Positions 1-10,869 of a stretch of 64,000 nucleotides of DNA are shown here, piece by piece; the stretch's first letter is position 1; the number at the start of each line of letters is the position of its first letter. Both the position numbers and the translations under genes were made by a program. The notes under the pieces were generated by a model. That model ran no database searches. It saw only the letters and a list, made by a program, of their open reading frames with translations, and was not told the origin of the DNA. Source of the stretch: Eudorina sp. 2006-703-Eu-15 (lineage: Eukaryota > Chlorophyta > Chlorophyceae > Chlamydomonadales > Volvocaceae); contig BDSI01000037.1 of NCBI GenBank assembly GCA_003117195.1, positions 877,501-941,500 on the forward strand. The letters run 5' to 3'.

Positions 1-1
1 G

Positions 2-3000
2 ACCACGTCAGTGGGCGGCGGCGGCGGCGCCTCCGCGCCGGGGTTACGCGGCCAGGCCACCGGGGCCCCCAGCACGGTGCTGCACGTCGCGGCGGCCACC
101 GGCAACTTGGATCTCGTGAGTGCTGGCGAGGCGAGCGCAACCTGTGGGCAGAGGGCGACCCGGGGCGGAGGGGGCGGAGGTGGCGGAGGTGGCGGGGGGG
201 CGGGGACAGCGGTGTCTTCGTGTGCGGCGACGCAGGTGAACACAGGTGAGTGGAGCCCACCACCCGCCCGTCCCATCCTCCTGAACGCACGGCCCACGTC
301 AAGCGCAAAATGCACCAGACGCATCATCATCATCATCATTATCACTGCCAACGCCTCAGCAGCAAGCAAGGCTGCGACCTGCACGAGTCTCTGGTTTGCA
401 AAGCGCGGACTCTAGGTACCCGGGTAGCGACTCGTTAAACCGTTCTCGTTAAACCGCCAACGGCGGCGGCGGTTAACTTGACACCGCCCCGCACCCGGCC
501 TGGTCCGTCCCGTCCCGTGCCCGCAGTGCCGCCTCCTGGTGGAGCTCGGCGGCGCCTCGCCCGTGGCCCTCAACCCCGAGGGCGTCACCCCCGCCGTCGT
601 GGCGGATCGCATCGCCACTGTGCAGGGCGGCAACGCGGCTTTCCGGGTGGTGACCGATTACTTGCGCTGGGCCGCGGGCCAGGGCTTGCGCGTCAACGCC
701 GGCGTGGCGGCGGCCAAGCACGGGCCGCTGCCGGACGTGACTTCGGCCAACTCGCCGCTGACGATGGAGGAGGCGGAGAGCGGCGCGGGTAGCAGCACGA
801 CCCCGAGCTTGACGGCGACGCTGTCGGTGCCGCCTTTGTCCCAGACGACCAGCACGCCGAAAACTTGTGAGCAGATGGGGTGCGGGGTGGTGCTGGAGAT
901 AGGGTGCGGGGTGCTGGATTCGTGTGCACCCTAAGTGAGGATTGCAGGCTCAAGGGTGACGAGGAATGGGGACCGAGCTCGAAACCCCGAGGGTGGGCAT
1001 CCCCTGCCGTGCTCGGCAGCCGCGGCGGGAAGCCGCCGGTGTGATGCCTGCACCGAGCATGCACACACATCACAACGCGTAGGGCTCCTCGTTAAACACA
1101 CACAGAGCAGGGGTTTACATGCACCACAGCTGTGTGACATCACAAGTACTTCCATGACAACTCACCTACACACATATGACGTGTGGGCACTCATGCACAC
1201 GAAATGAATTTTTGCATAATGAGCTAATACGATTGCGTCACAATTGTAGAGATATCGTTGTCCATATTGAACGAGCGCCAGGGAGCCTTGGCCCGGGCGA
1301 ACCAGGACACAGCACGGGGGAGGAGGCCGTGCTGTGTCGTCCATACACACCCCGACTGGCTCAAGCCAGCAGGGCAGTCAGGACAAGGAACCGAGCACCC
1401 CGCCGGAACCGAGCTACCTGACGGCGCCCCGACGGTTGCGCCAGGAGACAAACCCAAACAGCAAGGCCCGCCGTTGACGGCCCTGCCTGTCATTTCCTCA
1501 TCCCTGCATCGCCGCACGCCCTGCCGCACCCACCTCCCGTGCTGTCACACCTCCCTTCCGGACTCTCCCTTTCCCTCCCTCCCTCCCTCCCAACCCCTCC
1601 CAACCTCTTGCCAACCCGTGCCGCCGCTTCCCCCGGCAGCTTCTGTCAAGGCCACCGACTCCCAGTCCTCCCAGTCCATGGAGAGATCCGGCAGCGTCCA
1701 CCTCGGCTCCTTCCACGCCACCTCCTTCAACCACCATCCGCACGGCCGCGTGCACCTCGAAGCGAAGAGCCACCAGCTGTCCACGCTGCGCATGTTGGCG
1801 CAGGCGCCGGTGTCCGCAGAGGGTGGGTGCTGCAGCGCGGAGCGCGTTCGGGCCAGTGGTGGGGTACCGCTGACCGGAAGCACCGGCGCTGCCGTCGGGG
1901 CATTCCCGCCTTCGTTGAGGTTGGGTGATGGGTCCCGGGGGCACCGGAGGTCCCGGGCGGAAACGGGAGGGGGCGCGGGGCCACGCCATAACAGCTGCTG
2001 GCTGCCGACCTGCCTGCCGGCCGGTCCCGTCTCTGCCCTGTGGGGGATGGCAGAGGCGCGGCGAGGGGAAAACCCTCGTGAGTTAGTGGGATCGGATCGA
2101 TGTGATTCGCCCCGCAGTGGTATGGCGGGCAGATGGGGCGGGCGGTTGCTGGTCGGCTCTGCTAGGGGGCACGACAGGCGGTGTCGCTCGGTGCACAGCG
2201 CGGTATCGGCGGGCGGGGGGCGGACTCTTTGAGCACAGCGGTAGCGGGCTGTGTCCCATAGTGCCGGCTGCCGGGGTTTCCTCTTCCGTTGCCCCCCTCC
2301 AAAGTGCGTCGCGAGGATAGGGCCCAGCTGCAGCACCCACGAGTAACGGCCCGCTCCTTGCTGTCGCCCCGCGCCGTGCAGTTCCCCCTCCCACCGGCCG
2401 CAGCGGTTCCCAGGCCTCGGGCAGCGTCCACTCTGGCAGCCGACACTCCATCAACTCCAACCCCTCCGTGCCGCCGAGCAACACCCCCCGCCAGCCGGTC
2501 CCTTCCCCCATGTCCGCGACCGCCCCTCGCGGTGTCATCGTGCCCAGCACCAACCCAGCAGCGGCTGCCAGCGGCGCCGCCGCAGCGGCCACAGTCGCCG
2601 GCGGCCCCGCCGCAACCACCGATGCGCCGACGGCCAGGGTCAGCACCGTGGCGGCGGCCGCCACCGCTGCCACCACCGCCGGCGTCGCGCCCGCCTCCCC
2701 ACATTTCCGGGTCCCGTCTCCGGAGCTTGCTGCCATCGTCACCGCGTCGACGGACGGCAGAAGCCTGTCCCCGACGCTGGGGGAGATACTGGCGACCGTC
2801 GGCGTCGGTCCGTCGCCGACACCGCCCGGCGGCGCTGCGGGCGGCGCATACCAGGTGCCGTCGTCGGCGGGGCCGGCACCCATCCCAGGCTCCTACGTGG
2901 ATGCGCTCAGCCAGGCCGCCGCCGTGGCCACGGGTGCCGGCGCCGCCGCCGCCGCCGGTGGCCCTGCGCCGGACCCGGCCGCGCCGAGCCCGCCGCCGGA

Positions 3001-3721
3001 CGGCGGCGTCACCGCGGACGGCGTGTACTCCAACATCCACTGGGAGGACGAGGGCGCGCGTGCCGGCGGCGGCTCTGGCGGCGGCGGCGGCACTGCCCAG
3101 GCGCCGTCACGCACCGACTCCTTCCAGCAGCTGCAGATGGAGCTGCAGCTGTCGCCGGGACACCCTCAGCCCGCGGACCTTCCCGGGGCGCTGTCCAGCC
3201 TCAACTCCGGCCAGCAGCAGCCGCGGCCGTCGCTGCTGGCCCCCAACGTCAGCGCCGCATCGCCGCTGCCCACCGCGCGCCTGGAGCTGCCGCGGCCCAG
3301 CAGCCGGGCCGGCGGTGCCGCCCCGGGGAGCGGCCTCGTGGGCGGCCCTCCCGGCAGCAGCAGCAGCAGCTCCTCAGTTGCCCGGCCCAGCAGCGGCAGG
3401 GGTCGGAGGCCGAACTCGGCCTCGCGCTCGCGGCTTTCCGTGGGGGCGAGCGGGATGGGCGCGGGCGGCCCCATGACCAGCCCGCGTTGGCGCGCGCCGC
3501 ACAACAGCGTCGCCGCGACGGGCGCCAACGCGGCCGCCGGGACGCAGCTGGGGGACAGCGCGGCGGCCGCCGGCGCTGTGGCCGCGTCGCCCAGGGCCGC
3601 CGGCGCCGACGCCGGACGGGGCGACGGCGGCGATGACGGCAGCGGGCGGCGGCGGAGCATCACGGAGGAGGCTCTGAGTGAGCTGTCTCCACCGGCGGCG
3701 CGCGCGGCGCAGAAGGTGTGA
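2..3721 (+). CDS. Ankyrin-repeat protein, 3' part (5' end outside window)
   Basis: Partial gene entering from the left edge. Exons: 2-115, 527-866, 1640-1822, 2382-3721 (658 codons plus stop); phases 0, 1 and 1 join cleanly at GTGAGT, GTGAGC and GTGGGT donors. The first two exons read as ankyrin repeats: TVLHVAAATGNLDL, then CRLLVELGGASPVALNPEGV and a following helix pair ending near DYLRWAAGQGLRVNA. The rest (about 500 residues) is Ser/Ala/Pro/Gly-rich and probably disordered, with a conserved-looking block SQSMERSGSVHLGSFHATSF at the start of exon 3. The stop is TGA at 3719-3721. Ankyrin repeats mediate protein-protein contacts; no catalytic domain is visible in this part, so the function depends on the unseen N-terminus. 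The exon 3/exon 4 junction was chosen because only the acceptor before 2382 keeps frame. Confidence 0.8.
155..205. repeat. G-rich GGC/GGA/GGT simple repeat
   Basis: Purine-rich GGCGGAGGT-type low-complexity run inside the first visible intron of the ankyrin gene. It reads as poly-Gly in one frame but lies beyond a good GTGAGT donor, so it is not coding. Confidence 0.7.
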
Positions 3722-4220
3722 CTGAATGGCTGGGGTGCGTAGCCCTGTGGGGTCGGCTCGTGGGTGGACCCCCGGTGAGTGAGCGCCGCCGAGTGGGGGA
3801 GGGAGTGGACCGCAGCTCGCTGCGCAATCCCTCCATGGGCCCAGATGTGCTGTGCTGGTGCATTGTTGTTGATGCGCAAGTTGTTGTTGTTGCGGTGTGG
3901 TGGGTGGGTGGGCAGGAGCAGAGCCTGATCGGACTCTGTCGGCTCCTAGCACACACAGGCGAAAGCACCTGGGTTCGGGCGGGGGGGTTCCTTTCCTGAA
4001 CACTGCGAAAGCGCGTGACCAAATGCGGCAGGACGAGCAATAACGACAGGGCGACAGAGAGAGAGGGAGAGGGGGCGTGGTGTCACCTGTTGGCCCGTGC
4101 GCAGCGAGAGACAGGCAAGGACTGAAAGCCTGGCGGTTGAGAGCTGAAGAGGGAAGGGGCTGCTGTGCACGTGGGTGGCAAGGCGCGCGAGAGCAAACTC
4201 GGTTCTGTCGTTGCATGGTT

Positions 4221-4240
4221 GTGTGTGTGTGTGTGTGTGT
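4221..4240. repeat. (TG)n microsatellite
   Basis: Ten uninterrupted GT/TG dinucleotides; a second run follows about 40 bp downstream. Confidence 0.9.
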
Positions 4241-4278
4241 TAGCAAGGAGAAAAGTTGAGCCGCGAATAAGCAGAACC

Positions 4279-4301
4279 GTGTGTGTGTGTGTGTGTGTGT
4301 G
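4279..4301. repeat. (TG)n microsatellite
   Basis: About eleven TG dinucleotides, the second of a pair separated by a short unique spacer. Confidence 0.9.
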
Positions 4302-7300
4302 GCGCACAGATTTCTGTGGACCAGTCCTTGAACCCGTCTCCCTCGATTCGCTGCATATCGTTTTGCTGTGATGGCGTGTTTTGGGGATAGAATTGCGACG
4401 CCCCAGCGGCCCGGGCAAGCCAGCGCAGCGCCGTGCGGAACCCGAAGATCCGACGAAGGACCTCACAGCTCCCGAACGTTCGTTGCCTTATTGCGCAATG
4501 CGCATATACGTACGTACGGCGGCCGTACCTGCTGTTACTGCTGCGGCGCACGAGCTGCTGGGTGGCCCGGATAAGGATTGCTGCTCGTTTACTGCGAATA
4601 GAAGGGCCATAGGGGGGCCCTGCCAGCGATGTGAATGCCGATGTCTGGGCCCAGCAGTGGAACGTATGCGCTCTCGAACGCCTGTGGCCACATGAACTCA
4701 CACCACCATGCTGTGCTTGCCTGCTTGTCTGCGTGCGATCAGCGGAGATCCGTTGAGGTGGAGATGTGTGTATTAGAAAACTGGCGGTGGAGGGGTGTGC
4801 GTGTGTGTTTGTCTGTGTTTGTGCGGTGCGGTTGGACCGCCGGCCAGGACAGCGGGCTGCGACCCGGCCGATGTCGCACACACACTCCTCGGGCAAGCGA
4901 GTGGGGGATTTCTGCTCACCGGCCTCCACACAAGACCATGAACGCGCGCATGCACGCATTGCAGCAGCATAGACGCCAACCAACCACGCACCGCTCCCGG
5001 TGCGGGGAACCGCATCCCGTAGATGCGTCCTCGTGCGCTCGCCCCTTACCACGGACCTGTCACGAGCGGCACCCGGCGGCGAGCAGCACACGTATGCGCG
5101 CGGTCCCCCACGCACCCAGAAATGAGTTACAGAGATGTGTTTCATTATTATTTGGCTACCGTACATTCCGTACATTCCGTACATATGTGGGAGCGACTTG
5201 TCTCTGAGCGACATGATCACTGCTGGCATGAGTAGGCGCGCACTGACTGGGCCGGGTCCGTGGGGCACGCGTCTACTAGCTGTCATGGCTGCCAACCCTG
5301 GCGGCGACCGACGCCCGCCCGCGTGTCTCGGTTCCACCATGGTGGGTTAGAGTCAATGCTAGGGCACCTGAGCTTGCCCCGCGCGTTACTATCTTCCCCC
5401 CGGCCGTCATGCCGCCGCGGCCTCACCCGATTCATGTGTTTAAAAGTGTACTCGACGGATTGAAATGCGTTCCATTGAGAGGAATGCGTTCCATTGAGAG
5501 AGCAACCATGCCAACCATTCTTGCGTAACGGAGGCTCTGCCGTGCCGTGCCCCCTGTCCATCTGCCACAAATTGATGATGTGGCGTGCGGCATGTTCACC
5601 CCCTTCATCGTACGGCTGATGTGCACCCGCCTGGGCAGTCCGGCGCTCCGACGATCCGTCGTCAGCGTCGGAGCCAACGTGACTGGTTACATGGCACTCT
5701 GCACTCTTGCGTGTTTTTATTGGTAGGCGGCGCGAGCAGCCGTAGCTGGGTGGCCGGATCAATCTGGGTCGCGTGGCGTGCGCGTTTGAGAGGTGTGTCC
5801 ATCAACACGGCCGCCGTGATGGGGTCTGCGCTGCGCGTCCGGAACCATTTTTGAAGGCGGTCGGGAGGGGCAAGCGAGCACATAGACATCGTGTATTGTA
5901 TTGTATTAGTTCACAGCAACACTCCAGCCATGCACACGCACATGCAAGCACGGCTCAGTTGCCTTACTGATACACACATGTGTGGGCTTCTCATTAAACA
6001 CACAAAACGCACTGGGCAGGATTGTGCGGGCTCTCTTTCTAAACACACAAACGCACGACGGCGAGTGAGTGAGTGCAATGTTTGGCGTTGAAGGCGTGCG
6101 CAAGGTGTATGTGAGGCACAGGGGACACTGATGCGCCATATTCATTGGAGTCACGGCGGCCATCTGCCGGCCTCGACATTGCCCGCTGCGAACCAGCCCA
6201 AGAACTTTTGGTGATTCCGACAGAGGATGGTTGAGCTGACGTTTGTTTACAGCGGGTGTCCCTCTTTTTGGCTTGGGAGATCTCCAACCTTCCATCCGTG
6301 TTTGGATCGTTTTGGGGTCGTTCTGTATGTCGTCTTGAGATTATTCATTACTGACCGTTCCTCCTTACTTGTATGGCAAATACTTCCTTGGTGGTCAGGT
6401 GGGTTGGTGTGGACACCAGTTGTCACTACAAGGGCACAGCCGCTCAAGCGGCCCCTGCCGTTCTGAACGCGTACAAGGTCGCAGGACAGGTGTGGAGTTG
6501 GACGCTTGATGCGCCTTTTGGGCACAAGTCCGAAGGTTGTCGTTATTCAGCGTCACAATCGACCGTCCATCAACAACCAGTCCTCTGCTCCGTCCCTTGT
6601 ACGGCAGGATGTAGTGCGTGCGGTAACGGCCGAGCCAATAGCAAGTGACGAGACATTTCAAGTAAAAAAGTAAAGAACTTCAGGTTGTCGGTTGCGTGTG
6701 CGCGTGGCCATGCGACTTGTCGAGCGGCGCCGCAAAATGTGGTTGAGATCGGATGTGCCGTACGTTTGATTTGTGGGAAGGATGTTGCCAAATTTCCGTA
6801 CCAACCGAACACTGTCGATCTTCACATGCTCCGTTGATGCTCGACTGCAAGTGCCTGCAGTTGCTTTTTGCAACTCCCCCACTAAGTTGCATAGTTTTTT
6901 TACTAACTTCGCATTCGAGCTTACATCCGTGTGTCTGTAGTTTGTTTCGATTCACTTATAATCGTTGGTTGTTTTTATAGCCGAAAATGGTTTGTTTGCA
7001 TCATTTACGGACGTTGCATGGTGTTCATGAGGGATTCCTTAGTCACCCTTAGTAATATGCGTAGTATGCGCGCTATCCGAGCAATCTGCCTTTGCTTACC
7101 ACGGGGGCTCAAATATGCTCAAACTGCTGTGGAAATGGGAAAAGGCGCAGAGCTCGCTGGTGCATTGCATCCGAAACACATAAGCACAGTGCCGAGATTA
7201 CGACGCGCGAGACTGGGTCGGTGACTGCATTAGATAGGACTTCATGCGGTGAGCTTGAAAGGGACACGTGCGGCGTTGAGAACAACAACAACTCTTTGGC

Positions 7301-7981
7301 TCCTCAAATCTGTCCGTCCGCAGGTTCACACGGCGGGACGATGACGTCGTACTTGCGCCTTCAGCGACCATGAAGTCCTCAATCCCATAAAGCACAAAGC
7401 AAGCCCCAAACGCTTTCTTTCCAAGCCCCAAACGCCCTAAAATAATGGCTCCGCGCGGCAGTTCAACGGGCTTGGCGCGGTTTCGTTTATGCAGTGTGTG
7501 GTGAGAGGCTTAGGCTGTCACCAGACCCGCGGGGTCCACTGTAACATCATGAATAGGAAAAACCACAATGCATCCGCATCCGTGCAGACCAAGTCCCTTC
7601 CTTGCGCCTCTGGACGCTCTCCTTTGCGACTTGCCCGTGACACGCCCACCCGTGCTTCGACCGAGTGCGCGAGGAAGAACTTAGGAAAGCACGCGCCAAG
7701 GGAAGGTTGGATCGTTTGAAGCACCCTGCACGCGCTCATGAGTCCACACGCCTCTTATACAGGATAAGATGACGGGATCCGCTGCAACATGGATTCATTC
7801 ATTCGCCACTCTATCGTGGCACAAGCCGTCACATTCGTGCAACCCGTTCTCCGCTCTCCGCCGTCCTCCCAGAAGCAGGATGGCGTTGGTCCACCTCGCC
7901 ACGAATCATGGGAGTTATAGCGGCTACATTCGAGATGCGTCTACAAGGAAGCTAAGACGTTATCCCGAGCGTGGCGCAGCA

Positions 7982-9936
7982 TTAGTGGAAGTTGTAGTGC
8001 TTGTTGATTGGGGCCTTGACATCCCAGGTGCACGACATGCCCGCTGGGAACGTTGCCATGTCGCCCGCGCTGATTTCGACTGGCTCGCCGCCTGGTACAC
8101 ACACATCCACACACGGCCCACTTCTCTTCAAACATGTACAAATGCTGTCAAACCATGGGCACGAGTCGTGCGCCGTGCGGTGCAGATCACGGCAGGGTGG
8201 TGCACGGGCAGGCAACGGACGGCAAGAACTGTGGTGTTCGCGTCCCCATCTGGGTTACACGCGCCATCACGCGCGCCAAGAAGCACAACGCAGTGGAAGA
8301 ACGTGGGCAGGGAATAAAGGCTGTGTGTGTGCGTTCAGCACGAGGATGTTCCGCGAAGCCATTTGCAACTGCACCCTGCATGCACGCGCCCTTTCTAGTT
8401 AAGTACTCGCAAAGCTTGACCGTCGCCGCCGCGCGCCATCGAAGCAACAAACACACGGCATGATACGAACAGCAGGATCGGCGACGGCACCCGGTGCAAT
8501 GCCATTCACGGCCGCCCAACCCTTGACACTAACCGTTTGGCGTCACGACAACCTTGCCCTCCAGCACGTAGCAGGTCTCGCTCTCCTGTCACAGCAAGGT
8601 GAACATGGCAGCAACCCGCAAGGCACATGCGGGTCACGGCGGGTCAGGGTTCCAGGGAGGGGTCCGCCTGGCGGACATGGCGGACAGCGCAGGTCACGCA
8701 TAGGAGGCCACACAGGACCACATCTGAACGTTGGACCCCGACCTAACAACGCACAACAAAGTGGACATTCAGATGGACCTTCAGAGCGTGGTGGTGGCGT
8801 ACAGAATGGCACCCGCACGAGCTAATTGCTGAGCCCGGTTGCGCCATTCGCATGCCGAGCAACAGTCTTTCCTGACCCAAAACTACACAGCACCAAAACG
8901 ACACAAGACGACAAGAGACACACCAAACTTCACAGCTGCCGGCGATGGCTGTCTGGCTCAAATCAAATTGGGTTAGCAATTTCATGAGAACCGCCAGCAG
9001 GTCCGCAACACTACAGTAGGGCATGGCCAACGATGCGATGCGTCCCGCAGTCCCGCCCGCAGTCCCGCCGTAAGGTCGCCACTCGCCAGCCCCACCTGGT
9101 ACGTCCTGCCAAGAAAGCGGATCGCAATACGGGTCAGTCGCATAACGCTTGCGTGTGGAAGACAGGCCCGATGGTTAGTCCACATAAGCAAGGGAGCCAA
9201 GCTCCGGCGCCACTGCTGCTCTCAAGTGTTCCTGCTGCTGACCAGCACAGAAAACATACACCTAGAAACACACGCGTCACGGTGTAAACAGTCTCGTTTA
9301 GGCTGGAAGCATACGGCGATAGCGGGCCACACGCAATCTGACGTCGACTGGGAGGCCCCGCTCTGGTCCCACGGACCCAAACCACGGGGGCCAAGGACCT
9401 GAGCCCATCAGCTGAGGTGTGAAAGTGGGAACCTACCCACCCCCAGAATCGGGCACAATTCCAATATTCACACCGACCCGCCGCACGAGCTCCGTCCGTG
9501 GTACTAGGGCTAAGATACTAGGGCCTGGAACTTGGGCCTGGTTCTTACCAGGGAAACTTGCTAACACCGCAACCCCACGTAGGCCAGCTGCGCACTCCTT
9601 TTGCCTATGGGATATTAATGAACAATGGTGGTGAGCTTCACATCTATATATTGAAGCTATGTCAATGGTTTGGATGATGATGAATATTTGTGCGTAAGCG
9701 GGTTACCTTGAGGACGTCTTCGCTAGGCTGCCGCTGGACGATGATTCTCATAGCGGCTTTCGCACTCGCTCGAATTTGCAAGCGCGTCCCGCGCGCGCAA
9801 GAGCTGCAAGCAAACGACAAGTAATTCAGTCAGCGTTTTCACACTTCCACAGCCTCTCGTCAAGGAATTGGCGCAGCACGGTCACAGCACGCGTGCAAGC
9901 ATACCTGCGAGACACGACAGACGAAGTGGACAGCAT
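7982..9936 (-). CDS. Plastid-targeted Cupin_3 (DUF861-type) protein
   Basis: Complete gene, 118 residues. Exons on minus, in order: 9905-9936, 9707-9803, 9549-9604, 9096-9105 (10 nt), 8534-8585, 7982-8091; lengths sum to 119 codons and every junction is GT-AG and in phase. The N-terminus MLSTSSVVSR followed by LQIRASAKAAM is Ser/Arg-rich without acidic residues and has a plausible stromal cleavage site before MRIIVQRQPS. The mature part has the signatures of plant RmlC-like cupins: SWPTWGCGVSKFPW, TYQESETCYVLEGKVVV, TPNGGEPVEISAGD, FPAGMSCTWDV and a C-terminal NKHYNF. This family is a single small beta-barrel, usually about 100 residues mature, of unclear enzymatic role. WTYQ depends on the 10-nt microexon, giving the same spacing as plant homologues. 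It is transcribed away from the small membrane ORFs starting 269 bp upstream. Confidence 0.92.
9096..9105 (-). other. 10-nt microexon of the cupin gene
   Basis: Flanked by TTCTTGGCAG acceptor and GTGGGG donor on minus. It supplies the last base of a Trp codon plus Thr-Tyr-Gln, exactly the residues needed between FPW (exon ending 9549) and ESETCYVLEG (exon starting 8585). Direct joining of those two exons would break frame. Confidence 0.85.
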
Positions 9937-10204
9937 CGTCAACTTTGAACGGTAACACCAGATGTTAGAAACTGCATAACCATGGTAAGTTTGATAGGGT
10001 CACTGGAACCTTTGAGCCGTACCGTACGAAGCTTCCCTGCGACACGTCATTTTTGTTTCTGTTCAACTACATTGAATTTACACATCGTACGTGAAAGATT
10101 TGCCTAGAAGTATTGCATGAGTATCAGCATACTGCTTTGGAGGTTCAACGAATCAGATCTGCTGGCGCTTTGCGTACTCTCTGAACAACCAGTGCTTAGA
10201 GGAC
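9937..10204. promoter_or_regulatory. Shared upstream region, cupin (-) and small membrane ORF (+)
   Basis: 268 bp between two divergent start codons. It is less GC-rich than the flanking exons. I see no convincing TATA box; a bidirectional promoter is inferred only from geometry. Confidence 0.4.
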
Positions 10205-10387
10205 ATGAGTAGTGTTCACCACGCAGCCCGCCTTGTGCACGGCAGCCATGACCTGCTGCAGGGCTGGGGAACGCTGGTAGTGGTTCTTGTGGCACTACAC
10301 TTAGCTGCGTTGCTCTTCTGGATTGGTATGCTCTTCTTCGGACCGTCTTCTTCGCGCAACACAAAGCCCGACGACAAGCGCGATTAA
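10205..10387 (+). CDS. Small single-pass membrane protein A
   Basis: A 60-residue ORF starting ATGAGTAGT and ending TAA. It has a His-containing N-terminus, one hydrophobic segment of about 25 residues (core LVVVLVALHLAALLFWIGML, residues about 28-47) and a short basic/polar tail. The segment is clearly similar to the one in the next ORF (shared pattern LVVVLVAxHxxAxLFW). I do not recognise the family. The two ORFs are 200 bp apart on the same strand, suggesting tandem duplication and possibly a shared transcript. Coding status rests on that similarity and on the membrane pattern; an exon of a larger gene is not excluded. Confidence 0.5.
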   Translation: MSSVHHAARLVHGSHDLLQGWGTLVVVLVALHLAALLFWIGMLFFGPSSSRNTKPDDKRD

Positions 10388-10587
10388 AGCCGTTGCTGAA
10401 GCGAGGACTGCCTTGTGTTGACCGGAGGTGCACCAGCCTGGTACCGGCTCTGCATCCTTTCCACGTCTTGGTCACCGGAAGCTTCGGGAGTCCGCTGCGA
10501 CGATCTCTGGCGCGGAGCCTGTGCCAACAGCTCTACAGTGGCTGCGCTGGACGGAGCCGCCTGCGCTTCAGGCTGTAGCCCCACGTG

Positions 10588-10869
10588 ATGCCGAAGCACG
10601 TGATCCTGGGCCGTGAGCACGAGCACCATCATAAGGACGCGTGGCATCAATTCGAAGGCCTTGTGGTGGTGCTGGTAGCGTGCCACGCCGTCGCGTTCCT
10701 ATTCTGGGCTTGGCTGCTGTACAAAACCCGGCGCGCGACCAGCGCGCCGGGTGGCGGCAGTCCCCGCGGAGGCAAGAGCCAGCTGCGTAAGACCACACCC
10801 GCCTTTGAGTGGCGCACCCCCCGGGAAATACTTCTGGCCCAGCAGAAAGCAAAGATGGGAAAGGTATGA
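10588..10869 (+). CDS. Small single-pass membrane protein B
   Basis: A 93-residue ORF starting MPKHVILGREHEHHHKDAW. It has a His-rich N-terminus, one hydrophobic segment (core GLVVVLVACHAVAFLFWAWL, residues about 29-48) and then a basic, Gly/Ser-containing tail ending EILLAQQKAKMGKV. Codons mostly end in G or C, as in the established genes here. The membrane segment matches that of ORF A at over half its positions, with the His and the LFW conserved. A single-pass protein with a basic C-terminal tail is a common layout for small organellar or ER subunits, but no specific function can be given. Confidence 0.55.
   Translation: MPKHVILGREHEHHHKDAWHQFEGLVVVLVACHAVAFLFWAWLLYKTRRATSAPGGGSPRGGKSQLRKTTPAFEWRTPREILLAQQKAKMGKV

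Larger units (their letters stand above)
3722..7981. other. Gene-free stretch between the ankyrin and cupin genes
   Basis: About 4.3 kb in which I find no supportable exon on either strand. It holds two (TG)n microsatellites, a short array of TACATTCCG near 5160-5185, a doubled AATGCGTTCCATTGAGAG unit at 5465-5502, two copies of a TAAACACAC-containing motif (about 5985-6060), and a conspicuously lower-GC segment from about 6230 to 7100. Short open frames exist (for example 6931-7224 on plus) but lack family resemblance and good splice context. Confidence 0.6.

Noticed and set aside
1258..2232. Whole 324-codon plus ORF as an independent gene
   Set aside because: Only 1640-1822 is coding, as exon 3 of the ankyrin gene; the rest is intron sequence with GTGGGT donor and in-phase acceptors.
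4240..5340. 366-codon minus-strand ORF
   Set aside because: Runs through two (TG)n microsatellites giving THTHTH stretches; no conserved motif.
7109..7431. Short minus ORFs as a gene downstream of the cupin gene
   Set aside because: No domain, no splice signals and unremarkable codon use; left as gene-free.
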